A stretch of DNA of 64,000 nt from Nitrosomonas communis (lineage in GTDB: Bacteria > Pseudomonadota > Gammaproteobacteria > Burkholderiales > Nitrosomonadaceae), in assembly GCF_900114745.1 (NCBI RefSeq), contig NZ_FOUB01000002.1, positions 62,001 through 126,000 of the forward strand. The letters run 5' to 3'. Positions 36,777-46,376 of this stretch are shown here, one piece after another (position 1 is the stretch's first letter; the number at the start of each line of letters is the position of its first letter). The notes beneath the pieces were generated by a model. It had not been told where the DNA came from. It saw only the letters and a program-made list of their open reading frames with translations, and ran no database searches. The position numbers and the translations under genes were made by a program.

Positions 36777-38342
36777 ATGAAAAAAATGCTATCAACTATT
36801 ACAACGTACTTCATTACGTTCCTTGTTATTGGGACATGTTTTGCAGAAAACAATCAAGATGTGGCCGAGGGGCGCGACGTTTGGTTCAAGAGCACTTTCG
36901 GTGGTGAGCATTTTTTCAGTATTATTTTGCCTAACCCGCCTTTCAGTCTCCGCCTTGGTTTTGATCAAATGTTAACCACGCCACGAGATAGCCGTTTTGA
37001 CGAGTATGGGGTTATCAATGACCCAGATTGTACTCCAGGCGATGCATCGACCAGTTACTTTGATAAATGTGCTGATCCTGAGTCTGCCGGTATCATTGGC
37101 GTACGCAAATTTCCCAATCCTTCCGGAGGGGCTCCACTCATTGGTATTACTTGTGCTGCTTGTCACGCGGGGTTTGATCCTGTGCGTCCTCCTGCAAACC
37201 CGAACCGTCCACAGCAGGAAAATATTCACCCCACTGTGGGCAATCAGTTTCTACAGATCGGGAAGATCTTCAAGGGCCACCTTTCACCGCACGATCCTCG
37301 CTACCAGATTTTCTCCAGCTGGGCGCCAGGCACCGTAGACACCACCTTATTAGAAAACGATCACATCAATAATCCTGGCATGATTACGCCGATCTGGTCC
37401 GTACCGGACCGTCCATTTTTCGATGTGACTATGAATGGCGAGCCTGTTCGTGCTCATCGCGGCGGGCAGGGAGGAGAGGATGATATCGGTTGTGAGCAGG
37501 CAACAATTCGTGTTTATTTCAACATAGGCATGTGTGCGGCAGAGTGCATGGTTGGGCATCTTGCCAATGGTCCTGGAGGAAGTCAGACACCCATCGATCT
37601 TGCTGAGTGTAGACAGGTATGTCCTGAGCTGCTGAAGGCAGAAGAGTCGGTAGGGAAACTCTGCGCCTTCCTGCAAACGCCTCGTCCTCCAAGTCTGGTG
37701 AATACTCAGGAGGGTGCTAACTTTATCGACTGGAAGGTCGTTGGCATAGGCAAGAAAGTCTTCTCGCGCGCGTGTGCATCCTGCCACTCAGATGGAGACC
37801 GTTCTATCAAGCACAACGTGCTCTCCGATGATTTGATTCACCCATTCTCGGAAATTGGTACGAACAGTTGCCGCGCCCGTACGACCAACTGGATGGCTGG
37901 ACATATCTGGGCCGCTTTTTCCTCGGGCCAATACAAGGAGCGGCCTACTGGCGGACCAGGTTTCTACCGCGACATGCCCCTGGTTGGCATCTAGGCAACA
38001 GCCCCGTTCTTCCACAATAATCGATTGGGCCGTCACCCTGGTGATCCGTCAGTCGCCAGCCTTATCGCAGCTTATCAGGACGCGATGGATCTGTTGTTAA
38101 ACCCTGACAAACGGGACGAACCCGGGTCGATCCAGCGGACTAGCGACTTAGTGCAATTGCCAACTCCATCCGGTGTTGTGACGCTTCCTGTCGGGACACC
38201 TATCGCCCAGTTCGCCAGTATCGATCCCAACAGTGGTGTTAATCTCTGCCCGGATTTCATTGAAAACCAAGGGCACTATTTTGAAGTAGAGCTTTCCAGC
38301 GAAGAGAAGTATGCTCTGACGGAGTTCTTAAAGACACGTTGA
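36777..38342 (+). pseudogene. Dihaem c-type cytochrome interrupted by an in-frame amber codon
   Basis: The ATG at 36777 follows AAGGAGG. A signal peptide (to about residue 23) leads into a periplasmic protein with two haem c sites, CAACH (Cys126-His130) and CASCH. The frame stops at TAG 37992-37994 after RDMPLVGI, then continues in the same frame as ATAPFFHNNRLGRHPGD to a stop at 38340-38342. IWATAPFFHNNR is expected, so TGG to TAG (Trp to stop) is the likely change. Joined, the protein has about 520 residues, similar in build to dihaem oxidoreductases. The truncated product keeps both haem sites and might be made, so loss of function is likely but not proven. Confidence 0.8.
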
Positions 38343-38539
38343 CATGGCGAAGCATTGCTTATAACGAGTAAATGGGTTCAGGGCTGCATTGCAGCCCTGC
38401 CTGATACAAAAGGCAGGGTCAAAATGGTCAGCGTGATACCTTACGATCTTTATGAGACCACAGGGCAGTTCTCTGCAACCAAGGCACAACGCTGCATTTG
38501 TGCTTGTAGTGACATAGAATATACCTCGTAATGGCCTTA

Positions 38540-38640
38540 TTCCATTTCTAAATCTAACATGACGCGAAGGCGAGCCGCAGACAGTATAAATAATACGGCA
38601 AGGTGAAGCCGACAAAGTCAGTTTTGATTTAGAAATGGAA
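38540..38640 (+). mobile_element. 101-bp MITE, copy 8
   Basis: Ends TTCCATTTCTAAATCTAAC and TTTTGATTTAGAAATGGAA, with TTA on both sides (38537-38539 and 38641-38643). The core equals the consensus. The remaining parts of the 418-base gap (38343-38760) between the cytochrome and the isoaspartyl peptidase show nothing else. Confidence 0.92.
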
Positions 38641-38760
38641 TTACCATTCTGCAGAATGAGAAAATTTCGAAGATACTTCCATAATCAAGCGGTCAATTGT
38701 GGTTGTAGGATTATTCATAAATATTAAAAACAAGATCAATATACTTATTGTGGGAGAAAA

Positions 38761-39762
38761 ATGGGGGTTAACTCCATAATGGCGGATATCTCATCGATAC
38801 GGTTGGTCATTCACGGTGGCGCTGGTGCTATCAAGCGTTGCAAATTGACAGCAGAACTCGAGCATGCTTACACACAGGCGCTCGCTCAATCCTTGATGGC
38901 GGGCTATGCAGTACTTGCAGCAGGCGGCAGCAGCATTGATGCTGTGATTGCGGCAATTGTAGTGATGGAAGATTCGTCCTTGTTTAATGCTGGCAAAGGC
39001 TCGGTGTTCAGCCATACTGGCCGCAACGAACTGGAGGCATCAATTATGGAGGGTTCCACACTCATGGCTGGGGCCGTTGCTGCGGTCACAACCATCCGCA
39101 ATCCGATCCTCGCTGCTCATGCCGTGATGACGAAAAGCACGCATGTGATGCTGATGGGCGAGGGTGCTGAAACCTTCGCTGCTGAACAGGGGCTTGCGAT
39201 CGTAGATCCGTCTTACTTTTATACGCAATACCGCTGGGATCAGTTGCAAAAAGCGATGGCCAAAGAACGTGTGCTGCGCGATCACGATGCTGGTCCGGCT
39301 ACACCGTTGCCAGGTGAGAATGAAAAGCGCGGCACGGTGGGTGCCGTGGCGCTGGATAGTCACGGCAATCTCGCTGCTGGCACATCAACGGGCGGACTCA
39401 CGAACAAGCGCTTCGGACGCGTGGGAGATTCGCCGATCATAGGCGCCGGCACTTATGCCGACAATCGCTCGGTTGCGGTATCTGCCACCGGCACGGGGGA
39501 AATGTTCATCCGAGCTGCAGCTGCGTTCAATACGGCAGCACAGGTGCGCTTGCAGCATAAACCGATTGCCGAAGCGGCCAATAATGTGCTAGCAGAAATT
39601 GCCGCCATTGGCGGTGACGGTGGCTTGATTGTATTGGATGCAAAAGGCAATTATGCCATGTGCTTCAATACCACAGGAATGTACCGTGGCGTCATCAGTA
39701 ATGATGGTATCGCTCAGGTGGGCATTTTCTCGGAAGCTGAAACGTCTGCCTCGGAAAAGTAG
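38761..39762 (+). CDS. iaaA: Isoaspartyl peptidase / plant-type L-asparaginase
   Basis: A 333-residue Ntn-hydrolase precursor. VIHGGAGAIKR opens the alpha chain and RGTVGAVALDSHGNLAAGTS gives the autocleavage site, with Thr192 becoming the nucleophile of the beta chain. TSTGGLTNKRFGRVGDSPIIGAG is the substrate pocket. It hydrolyses isoaspartyl dipeptides and asparagine. GGGAGAAAA precedes the ATG; a second in-frame ATG lies at 38779. Confidence 0.92.
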   Translation: MGVNSIMADISSIRLVIHGGAGAIKRCKLTAELEHAYTQALAQSLMAGYAVLAAGGSSIDAVIAAIVVMEDSSLFNAGKGSVFSHTGRNELEASIMEGSTLMAGAVAAVTTIRNPILAAHAVMTKSTHVMLMGEGAETFAAEQGLAIVDPSYFYTQYRWDQLQKAMAKERVLRDHDAGPATPLPGENEKRGTVGAVALDSHGNLAAGTSTGGLTNKRFGRVGDSPIIGAGTYADNRSVAVSATGTGEMFIRAAAAFNTAAQVRLQHKPIAEAANNVLAEIAAIGGDGGLIVLDAKGNYAMCFNTTGMYRGVISNDGIAQVGIFSEAETSASEK

Positions 39763-40071
39763 TTATGTAGAGGTGAATTTCTTTGATTCTGCCTCATCAG
39801 GTTTAGAATTTTGCTCCCTTTCTTTTCTCACCTTCCACTTAATGGTTACATAGGTACCTAAATATGCGCCTAGAAAGGCAGCAGATATATAGATTTTGTT
39901 CTCGACATAATTAGTGACGGTAAATGCTGTGACCAGAATAATCATGGCTGACCAGAATGCAGCAGGGTGTGCTCTTCTTTCTTCTACATCAATGAAATAG
40001 AGTGTCCAGCACACATCTGCAAGCGCCATTGCGATCATGATTAATAAAAAAGTGACAATTGAAAATTCCAT
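39763..40071 (-). CDS. Small three-segment membrane protein, unknown
   Basis: A 102-residue protein with three hydrophobic segments (about residues 5-27, 36-55 and 62-80) and a charged C-terminus (KWKVRKEREQNSKPDEAESK). AAGGGTG precedes the ATG. The layout D(V)CWTLYFIDVEERRAHPAAFWS with NYVENKIYI is protein-like and consistent with a conserved uncharacterised family. It abuts the end of iaaA tail to tail. Confidence 0.6.
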   Translation of the reverse strand: MEFSIVTFLLIMIAMALADVCWTLYFIDVEERRAHPAAFWSAMIILVTAFTVTNYVENKIYISAAFLGAYLGTYVTIKWKVRKEREQNSKPDEAESKKFTST

Positions 40072-40118
40072 ACAATCACCCTTAAAAAATAACTCTACAT
40101 CGAATCAAACAACTGCAA

Positions 40119-40219
40119 TTCCATTTCTAAATCAAATCTGACTTTGTCGACTTTTCCTTGCCATATTATTTATATTATCTATGGCTTACCTTCGCGTCAT
40201 GATTGACTTGGAAATGGAA
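40119..40219 (-). mobile_element. 101-bp MITE, copy 9, reverse orientation, diverged
   Basis: Ends TTCCATTTCTAAATCAAAT and ATGATTGACTTGGAAATGGAA. The left flank is CAA and the right flank TAA, an imperfect duplication. The core shows more changes than the other reverse copy at 25095 (for example TATATTATCTATGGCTTACC), so it is an older insertion. Confidence 0.85.
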
Positions 40220-40428
40220 TAAGCGGTTGTGCGTTGTTTTGAAAATTACGATAGTAAAAACAGTATATTGCGTACAGAATGCGCCTATTATGATAATAGT
40301 ATCGTGCAGCATGGCTGCACGCAATGCCAAAACTTTAGTATTCTTCCTCGCGTTGCTATTCAAATTCGATATTTCGCTCTGAGGGCTAATATCTCATGCG
40401 GTGCTATCCAATTAAGATGAATAACCTT

Positions 40429-41265
40429 CTACATACTTAGCCAAGCATAGCCTCGCTGCCAGTGATTGATCGGTGTTGCTGATTTTGGATAGGTAGTATT
40501 TGCAAACCCGATGACCTTTCCTTGATAACGTGTCGGACCACAAATTGACAAATGCCCATTGTTTTCTCTGATTTGCAGGCTTCCTCCGATCGAATTTGTG
40601 ATGATCGGCAGCGTTATCCCAAAGACCTTAGCCGCTACGTAAGCACTTGCTGCGCTTCCTGTTCCGCAACTTTTGGTGATATCCTCGACACCCATCTCAT
40701 AGGTGCGTACCGAAATGCCTTCCTGGTCGCGCCAGATGAAATCAACGTTAACGCCTTCAGGGTATCCGACGAGTTCACATAGAGATTGTTCTTCCCGTAA
40801 GGATTTACCCCATACTCTTGCGGTTTCCACATCAAGCTCAGAACCAATCACTACCACATGCGGGACACCGGTAAAGACGAAATGAAGCTGATGATTGACC
40901 TGCCGGTAGTTTCGTGCTTCACCTAGATTGGCTTCGACAAGGTCATCGTGGACAAGCACTTCTTTCTTTCCGTCGCCGGTGATGATAGAAAACATATCGC
41001 TGGAAATATAGGTGTCACGCAAAAAACGTGTCGCGCATCGCAAGCCATTGCCACACATGGTCTCTTCAGTACCATCACAATCAAAAATCCTCATTGTCGG
41101 GAGCCCTTGCTGCCGATCCAGATAAATAACACCATCAGTCTCATGCTGCATTGCCAATGCGGTTGAAATCTGTGAGCGATCAAACCCGGCCAGAGGCGTT
41201 CTCATCTCATCAATTATCAAGAAAGAATTGCCACACCCATCCATTTTTGTTGCTTTGATTCTCAT
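40429..41265 (-). CDS. DapF-like amino-acid epimerase with altered substrate residues
   Basis: A 278-residue two-domain epimerase of the diaminopimelate epimerase fold with both catalytic Cys: Cys71 in MCGNGLRC and Cys200 in KSCGTGSAA. Compared with classic DapF from memory, several diaminopimelate contacts differ: FNADG is FDCDG (Asn to Asp), GNPHCV is GVPHVV (Asn to Val), and YERGxGET is YEMGVEDI (Arg to Met); VNxxF and the first GN are kept. This points to a substrate other than diaminopimelate. It is the last gene of an operon with a GNAT and an ATP-grasp ligase, not of a lysine operon. Confidence 0.85.
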   Translation of the reverse strand: MRIKATKMDGCGNSFLIIDEMRTPLAGFDRSQISTALAMQHETDGVIYLDRQQGLPTMRIFDCDGTEETMCGNGLRCATRFLRDTYISSDMFSIITGDGKKEVLVHDDLVEANLGEARNYRQVNHQLHFVFTGVPHVVVIGSELDVETARVWGKSLREEQSLCELVGYPEGVNVDFIWRDQEGISVRTYEMGVEDITKSCGTGSAASAYVAAKVFGITLPIITNSIGGSLQIRENNGHLSICGPTRYQGKVIGFANTTYPKSATPINHWQRGYAWLSM

Positions 41266-41336
41266 AGATCTATTTCCTTTATGAGCTGATTAATAAGTGT
41301 TGTGTGCAATTACAAAAGATGTAAATATCCCTGTGT

Positions 41337-41786
41337 TTAATACGGTTTAAACCCCATCCGTCTTGTAAGGTGTACTTGAGCAACACCTGAGATAAATTCA
41401 TCTTGAACCATGCCGGCCAGGACAAAGCCATTTTTAAGATAGAATCGCAAGCTTTCATTTGCATCGGCATCAGTAATGACATTGAGGATTCTTCCTCCTT
41501 GCTTCTCAATCTCAGCAAAGATGCCATCTAGCATCAGAGAGCCATATCCTTTGCCACGATGATGCTTGTCAACTGCAATGGTCAGCAGGTGATAGGTATC
41601 AACTGTCTTTTTAACAATTACATAGCCGACAGGATTGCCATTGTCCATTGCGCACAGCCCAAAGCATTTGCCAGAGGAGATGTCTTCCAGTTCATCATGA
41701 ATTGCAGATTGGTACATAGGACCAATATCCTGCAGGGCAATCTTCTCAAGGCCGGGATAGAATTCTTTCGTAATAGGTATAATCAT
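41337..41786 (-). CDS. GNAT-family N-acetyltransferase
   Basis: A 149-residue acetyltransferase. The acetyl-CoA loop is VDKHHRGKGYGSLML (R-x-x-G-x-G), preceded by the strand YHLLTIAV and followed by VITDADANESLRFYLKNGF, the usual motif B with Tyr. It lies 15 bases after the ATP-grasp gene and 71 before the DapF-like gene on the same strand. In this operon it may acetylate the amino acid or dipeptide made by its neighbours. Confidence 0.85.
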   Translation of the reverse strand: MIIPITKEFYPGLEKIALQDIGPMYQSAIHDELEDISSGKCFGLCAMDNGNPVGYVIVKKTVDTYHLLTIAVDKHHRGKGYGSLMLDGIFAEIEKQGGRILNVITDADANESLRFYLKNGFVLAGMVQDEFISGVAQVHLTRRMGFKPY

Positions 41787-41801
41787 GATTCGCTTATTTG
41801 T

Positions 41802-42890
41802 TTACAGTTTACCTAGAAGGGTATACTGCCGATCCCGATGGGTAATCGTGCCAGCTTTGGTTGCTTGTTCCATGGCGGAGCCCGCTAATTCCTCAAGCAA
41901 TTGGGTCTTTCCTTTGAATCGTTCCGAATACATTGGGGATAGTCGTTGTACGGCTGTATTGACGATCAGTGCAACCATATCATTGTGTGCAATGTTCGCG
42001 TGACGGCACATATTGGTGAGATCAGCTTCTGTGGGATGTATACCAGGAATTGTATTGGCTTCAAGGAAATAGAGCTGATCATCACGTACGCGAAAATCCA
42101 TGCGGTTATAGTCGCGCACTTCGAGAGCCTCGTGCGCTGCAATGGCGATCTTCGCGAAGCTTTTTGCTTTTTCAGTCCAGGTAAGATGTGAAATATAGGG
42201 ATTCTCGATGTCTTTTACGTGGGGATCGCGTACCTGCGGCTGCCCGGGAATCTTTGCGAAGTCGATTTCCAAGATTGGGAGCACATAGTTTCCGATAAGG
42301 CCCACTGTATACTCGTTTTCGGGCAGGAATTCTTCGACGAGCGCGGGTTGATTGAATTGTGTGTAGATCGCTTCGACGGCATCATTGAGTTCTAACAAAT
42401 TGTGCACTTTGCTTTTTTGGCTGATACCAATGCTGGTCCCTTCGCTATAGGGTTTTACCATCAAAGGGAAAGACAAATCTTTAAGTTGCTCTCCTGGTGC
42501 CATGAGCCGAAATCGTGCAGTCGGCACGCCGTCATACGCGACGATCCTTTTTGCCGTTGCTTTATCCATCTTGTTGATGAATGTTTTTGGGCTGCTGCCT
42601 GTATAAGGAATGCTTAGATGTTCACAGAAAAAGGGGACAATAGCTTCACGCAATTCCTTCTCATCGAGACCTTCTGCGTTATTGAAGACTAAATCGATAT
42701 GATTTTTGCGCTTTTCGAGTTGATGATAGATATCAGAACCAACATCAATCAATTCCACATTCGCACCAAGGCGCTCTAGCGCTGCTATTACAGCTTCGAT
42801 GGTAGCCGGGCTTTCAAATTCGCCATAACGTTCGTCTTCCATCTCCGGCTTTCTTACATTACAAGTATAAGCAATATTGATTTTATTCAT
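41802..42890 (-). CDS. ATP-grasp ligase related to D-alanine-D-alanine ligase
   Basis: A 362-residue ATP-grasp enzyme. YTGSSPKTFINKMDKATAKR is the N-terminal Ddl-like segment, FPLMVKPYSEGTSIGI the ATP-binding strand with glycine loop, and FLEANTIPGIHPTEADL the Mg-binding C-terminal strand. True Ddl usually has NVxRGxxGE near the N-terminus and (N)TxPGM(T/S) at the end; here the start NAEGLDEKELREAIVPFFCE differs, so the amino-acid substrates may not be D-Ala. It is the first gene of the ligase-GNAT-epimerase operon. Confidence 0.85.
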   Translation of the reverse strand: MNKINIAYTCNVRKPEMEDERYGEFESPATIEAVIAALERLGANVELIDVGSDIYHQLEKRKNHIDLVFNNAEGLDEKELREAIVPFFCEHLSIPYTGSSPKTFINKMDKATAKRIVAYDGVPTARFRLMAPGEQLKDLSFPLMVKPYSEGTSIGISQKSKVHNLLELNDAVEAIYTQFNQPALVEEFLPENEYTVGLIGNYVLPILEIDFAKIPGQPQVRDPHVKDIENPYISHLTWTEKAKSFAKIAIAAHEALEVRDYNRMDFRVRDDQLYFLEANTIPGIHPTEADLTNMCRHANIAHNDMVALIVNTAVQRLSPMYSERFKGKTQLLEELAGSAMEQATKAGTITHRDRQYTLLGKL

Positions 42891-43272
42891 ATTGAAGAGA
42901 AACGTTTAGTAAACAACACTCTTTTTATTAAAAGTTAACATCATTCAGGTGCAGTTCAGCAGTTCATCAGTTTGGCAGCATTCCTCCTAAGTTTTAGTCG
43001 CTCTACCCCTCCGTATTGATTGGTGTGAGAGGACGTATCATGAAGGCAATATTTTTTATACTTCCCTTTTCAGCAAGCCATTAACAGTTTGCTCACATCT
43101 ATTTTTGTTTATTAACGCAGCAAGAACGCGTTCCGTTGACATACAGATAAAGTTTCGGATGCTTCTTTAATAAAACTATATGAATGGCGCATCTAATGAT
43201 TGATAGAAATAGTTTGAGAGAGGAAAATTGGGATCGGAGGCTGAGGAATCCCTATTTTTGTAAAGGTGACTC
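42891..43272. other. Divergent intergenic region
   Basis: 382 bases between the ATP-grasp operon and the Nudix gene, which diverge. It must contain the promoters of both. No repeat, operator or small gene is evident. Confidence 0.4.
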
Positions 43273-43770
43273 ATGAGCGTTCATAGTGCAGGCATCATTT
43301 TGTACCGCTTTATTGAAAGTAAGCTTCAAGTCATGCTTGTTCATCTTGGTGGGCCTTTCTGGGCAAAAAAGGACGATGGGGCATGGTCAATCCCAAAAGG
43401 AATATACGAAAAAGATGAAGATCCGCTTGCTGCAGCCAAACGAGAATTTCGAGAAGAAACAGGACGCGAAGTAGACGGAATGTTTATTGACCTTGGGGAA
43501 GTAAAGCAGCCTAGTCGGAAAATAGTGCATGCGTGGGCTTTAAAGCATGATTTTGACACTTCAAAGATCGTAAGTAACCTGTTTCGCCTTGAATGGCCAC
43601 CCAAGAGCGGCAGCATTCAACAGTTTCCTGAAGCCGATAGAGCGCAATGGTTTGAAGTACAGGAAGCCAGGGAGAAAATCTTGAGAGGACAGCGAACATT
43701 TCTTGAAAGATTGATAGTGCAGCTTGGTTACACACCGGAGAATGCAGGAGCGTCGCATTATTTTGAGTAA
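43273..43770 (+). CDS. Nudix hydrolase
   Basis: A 165-residue Nudix pyrophosphatase. The Nudix box is GIYEKDEDPLAAAKREFREE followed by TGREVDG, matching GX5EX7REUXEEXGU. The start SAGIILYRF and WSIPKGIYEKDEDP resemble the diadenosine-polyphosphate-type bacterial Nudix proteins. AAAGGTG precedes the ATG. Substrate unknown. It is divergent from the ATP-grasp operon. Confidence 0.88.
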   Translation: MSVHSAGIILYRFIESKLQVMLVHLGGPFWAKKDDGAWSIPKGIYEKDEDPLAAAKREFREETGREVDGMFIDLGEVKQPSRKIVHAWALKHDFDTSKIVSNLFRLEWPPKSGSIQQFPEADRAQWFEVQEAREKILRGQRTFLERLIVQLGYTPENAGASHYFE

Positions 43771-43858
43771 TAAGATATTGAGATCAAGTAAAACAAACTA
43801 CTTTCTAAATTTTTAGCCATTAACTATCAAGGTGCTATGATTAACTAGCTAGCAGCGA

Positions 43859-44782
43859 GTGAGATCGTTAAAGAAATTGAAGGTGAAGCTGCCATCCTAT
43901 CAGCTCAGCATTGTCATAATCGTAGCTATTCTTGTATCGTTTCTCGGGGGGTGTGCTACTAAACTGATGCTTTATCCTGAGATGGCACGGAGAATAGAAG
44001 CTCGTTATTTGCCATCCTCATTATCAAACCAACATCGGGTGAAAAAGGTAAGGGTTAGAAACGATTCAGGGTATGAATTACATGGGCTTTTGTTCGAAGC
44101 TGAAGGCGATTCAGGTACAGTTATGGTTTCGGGTGGAAACGCGATGCCAAGAAGCCATACCTTAGAATATTACCGATTTCTGCTTGGTCATGGTTTCCGA
44201 GTATTGGTATTCAGTTTCCAGGGATATGACGAAAATCAAGGCCGCTCTGATCTCAATTCACTTGTTGGAGATGCCGCAGCCTACTATGCTTATTTAAAGT
44301 CTGAATATCCTGGCGAAGAAGTTGCCTACATGGGTCATTCCATCAGTAGCGCCGTGGCATTGTGCTTACCACTCAGGGTGGCTGCACTATCCGCAATTGT
44401 TGTAGAAGGTTCGCTCGATCCAAAGTCTATCGCGTATACTAAGCTAAAGCAACTTTGGTACCTGTTTCCGTTGTATCCAATTCTTTTACCCACTGCGGTA
44501 GTTGTGAGCATTACCGTACCTGACAAACTTGATGTGGCGGAATGTGTGACTGCATATAGTAATATCCCCATTACTTTTGTGCACCACCCTGATGATGTCG
44601 TTACTCCCTTCGAACAAGCGTTTGATCTTTTCAGTACCTATCAAGGCAATAAACAGTTTCTTATTCCACGATACTCGATGCCACCTCAATACCATACTAG
44701 CCTGCTGAACGATGTGACAATCCAAAACGAGATCGTTCGGTTCTTGCAAGATCATTTATCAACGCGGCCACGATCCAATTAA
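43859..44782 (+). CDS. Alpha/beta hydrolase, predicted lipoprotein
   Basis: A 307-residue protein with GTG start and a lipoprotein signal (hydrophobic LSIVIIVAILVSFLGGC, lipobox at Cys32). The body is an alpha/beta hydrolase: MVSGGNAMPRSHTLEYYRFL oxyanion region, FSFQGYDENQGRS, nucleophile elbow YMGHSISSAVAL (G-H-S-I-S), HHPDDVVTPFEQ acid region, and a His near QYHTSLLND. This is the BEM46/YghX-like layout. No good ribosome site is seen before the GTG. Probably acts at the membrane; substrate unknown. Confidence 0.75.
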   Translation: MRSLKKLKVKLPSYQLSIVIIVAILVSFLGGCATKLMLYPEMARRIEARYLPSSLSNQHRVKKVRVRNDSGYELHGLLFEAEGDSGTVMVSGGNAMPRSHTLEYYRFLLGHGFRVLVFSFQGYDENQGRSDLNSLVGDAAAYYAYLKSEYPGEEVAYMGHSISSAVALCLPLRVAALSAIVVEGSLDPKSIAYTKLKQLWYLFPLYPILLPTAVVVSITVPDKLDVAECVTAYSNIPITFVHHPDDVVTPFEQAFDLFSTYQGNKQFLIPRYSMPPQYHTSLLNDVTIQNEIVRFLQDHLSTRPRSN

Positions 44783-44930
44783 AAAGTTCACTTCTGACTA
44801 TCCTGCTGCAGGCAGAAGACATCAATCGTTGTTAAGGATCAATTGAACTGAACTAGAGATGGTCAACAATTTTGAACCATTTTTTTCAGAATTTATTTTT
44901 TTCGCGGAAGTTGTTTTTTGTTCTTCGATC

Positions 44931-45314
44931 TCATGATCGGTCGCTCAAAAATATCTTTTCTCCCACTAATCTGATTTCCGGATACTCACCATGTAATACA
45001 AGTATATTTTCATCAGCAAGCTGTAAATGTAATCGGCCATATCGCTTCTGCGGCAGTGGAAGAGGGATCGGCTCATAATATTTTCCGTCCAGCTCCAAAT
45101 ACCCCTCGACCACAGTATTAGGCAATATGGGTATAGGTACCTCAAGCTGGGCATGCTCCATCAGCATTATCACTTCCTGGCTCCAGGCGACATCCGGCTT
45201 ATGCTCCAAATACATGCAGGTATAGGAAAAATGTAGCTCCGCTTTTTCATCCTGGAAGTGAAGATTACTTACGCGAGAATCAAAAAGCTCCCAGACTCTA
45301 CCCATAACGGCCAC
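44931..45314 (-). CDS. Conserved-looking hypothetical protein
   Basis: A 127-residue soluble protein with alternating beta-type segments (LHFQDEKAELHFSYTCMYLE, VEGYLELDGKYYEPIPLPL). GTG start, or ATG three codons later. No domain recognised and no ribosome site of note. It reads as real protein and lies tail to tail with the lipoprotein hydrolase. Confidence 0.55.
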   Translation of the reverse strand: MAVMGRVWELFDSRVSNLHFQDEKAELHFSYTCMYLEHKPDVAWSQEVIMLMEHAQLEVPIPILPNTVVEGYLELDGKYYEPIPLPLPQKRYGRLHLQLADENILVLHGEYPEIRLVGEKIFLSDRS

Positions 45315-45464
45315 ATAATTTTGTGCATAAAAAATTAAACTTCTTCTTTTCTATAACGAATTTATAAAGCGTACCACGATTCCCCGCTTCGCAGGTAAGA
45401 CAGTCCTGTTTTAGCTCAAATCGCGCAAGCGACTCACTATGTTCATGATAAAGTTTTTGTCTTA

Positions 45465-46160
45465 TTACCAAGGTATTTCGCTGCCATCATAGCGTAAGAA
45501 ACGACCACTGTTTGCCAGGGTAAAAGCATCGACTAGGGTTCGCATACCCTCGACGCTTTCTCGGGGCGATAGCAGTCCATCTGGACCGCCCATCCGCGTT
45601 CGGACCCAACCAGGATGCAGCAATAATACTCCGATCTGCTGCGGTCTTAGTTCTAATGAGAACCCTTTCATGGTGGCATTCAATGCTGCTTTACTGGAAC
45701 GATAGTAATAACTACCGGAACTTTCGATCTCGGCAATGGAGCCCATGTGGCTACTGATAGCAACGATTAAACGTTTTTGGCTATGCCGCAAATGATCAAG
45801 GAACGCGCGGCTCACGCGCAATGCGCTCATCGTATTAACGCAGAAAGTGTGGGACCAGGCTTCATAGTCAATGGCTTGCTCTGGCTGAATATATTTCTCG
45901 AAATAGACCCCCGCATTGTTGATCAAGAGATCGATAGGGTGATCCGCAAGCTCTCTTGCCAAGGCGCCAATTTGATCGGAATCGGTCACATCCAGTCGAT
46001 GTATGGTTAAGGCACTGTGCTCGATTTTCAGTTGCTGCAGTTCTTCCGCTTGTGCAGGAAACCGGCAAGTGGCGAAAATACGCCAACCTGTCGCCGCATA
46101 TTGACGGCACCACTCCAAGCCGAGTCCGCGGTTACTACCGGTAATTAGAACGTTTGACAT
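45465..46160 (-). CDS. Short-chain dehydrogenase/reductase (C-factor-like)
   Basis: A 231-residue SDR. The NAD(P) loop is VLITGSNRGLGLEW, followed by LLINNAGVYFE and the active site with Ser in AISSHMGSIAEI and Tyr-x-x-x-Lys in YYYRSSKAALN. LLHPGWVRTRMGG follows. The ATG at 46160 is chosen over a TTG at 46181 because it directly precedes the first beta strand. It resembles CsgA/C-factor-type SDRs. Substrate unknown. Confidence 0.88.
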   Translation of the reverse strand: MSNVLITGSNRGLGLEWCRQYAATGWRIFATCRFPAQAEELQQLKIEHSALTIHRLDVTDSDQIGALARELADHPIDLLINNAGVYFEKYIQPEQAIDYEAWSHTFCVNTMSALRVSRAFLDHLRHSQKRLIVAISSHMGSIAEIESSGSYYYRSSKAALNATMKGFSLELRPQQIGVLLLHPGWVRTRMGGPDGLLSPRESVEGMRTLVDAFTLANSGRFLRYDGSEIPW

Positions 46161-46196
46161 AATAGGGATGACTTTCTGCAATTAAAGTAAAGTGCA

Positions 46197-46376
46197 TCAA
46201 ACAATTCCTTCTGGAGCGTTCCAATAGCGTTTCCGCTCGGTATATCTGTAAGCGCGTATAATCATAATAACTTTTCCGATCTTTTTGAGATTGTCAGGCT
46301 CGACGATATCGAAAATATTAAAGTTTGCTAATATGGCATAGCTTTCCTTTAACACCAGCTTGGTGCGTTGTGTCAT
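46197..46376 (-). CDS. Possible small protein, unknown
   Basis: A 59-residue frame, ATG to TGA, beginning MTQRTKLVLKESYAILANFN and ending RKRYWNAPEGIV. The residue mix is protein-like. The upstream region (AAATGGTAAACC) is a weak ribosome site. It could be a small gene or a remnant. I do not recognise it. Confidence 0.3.
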   Translation of the reverse strand: MTQRTKLVLKESYAILANFNIFDIVEPDNLKKIGKVIMIIRAYRYTERKRYWNAPEGIV

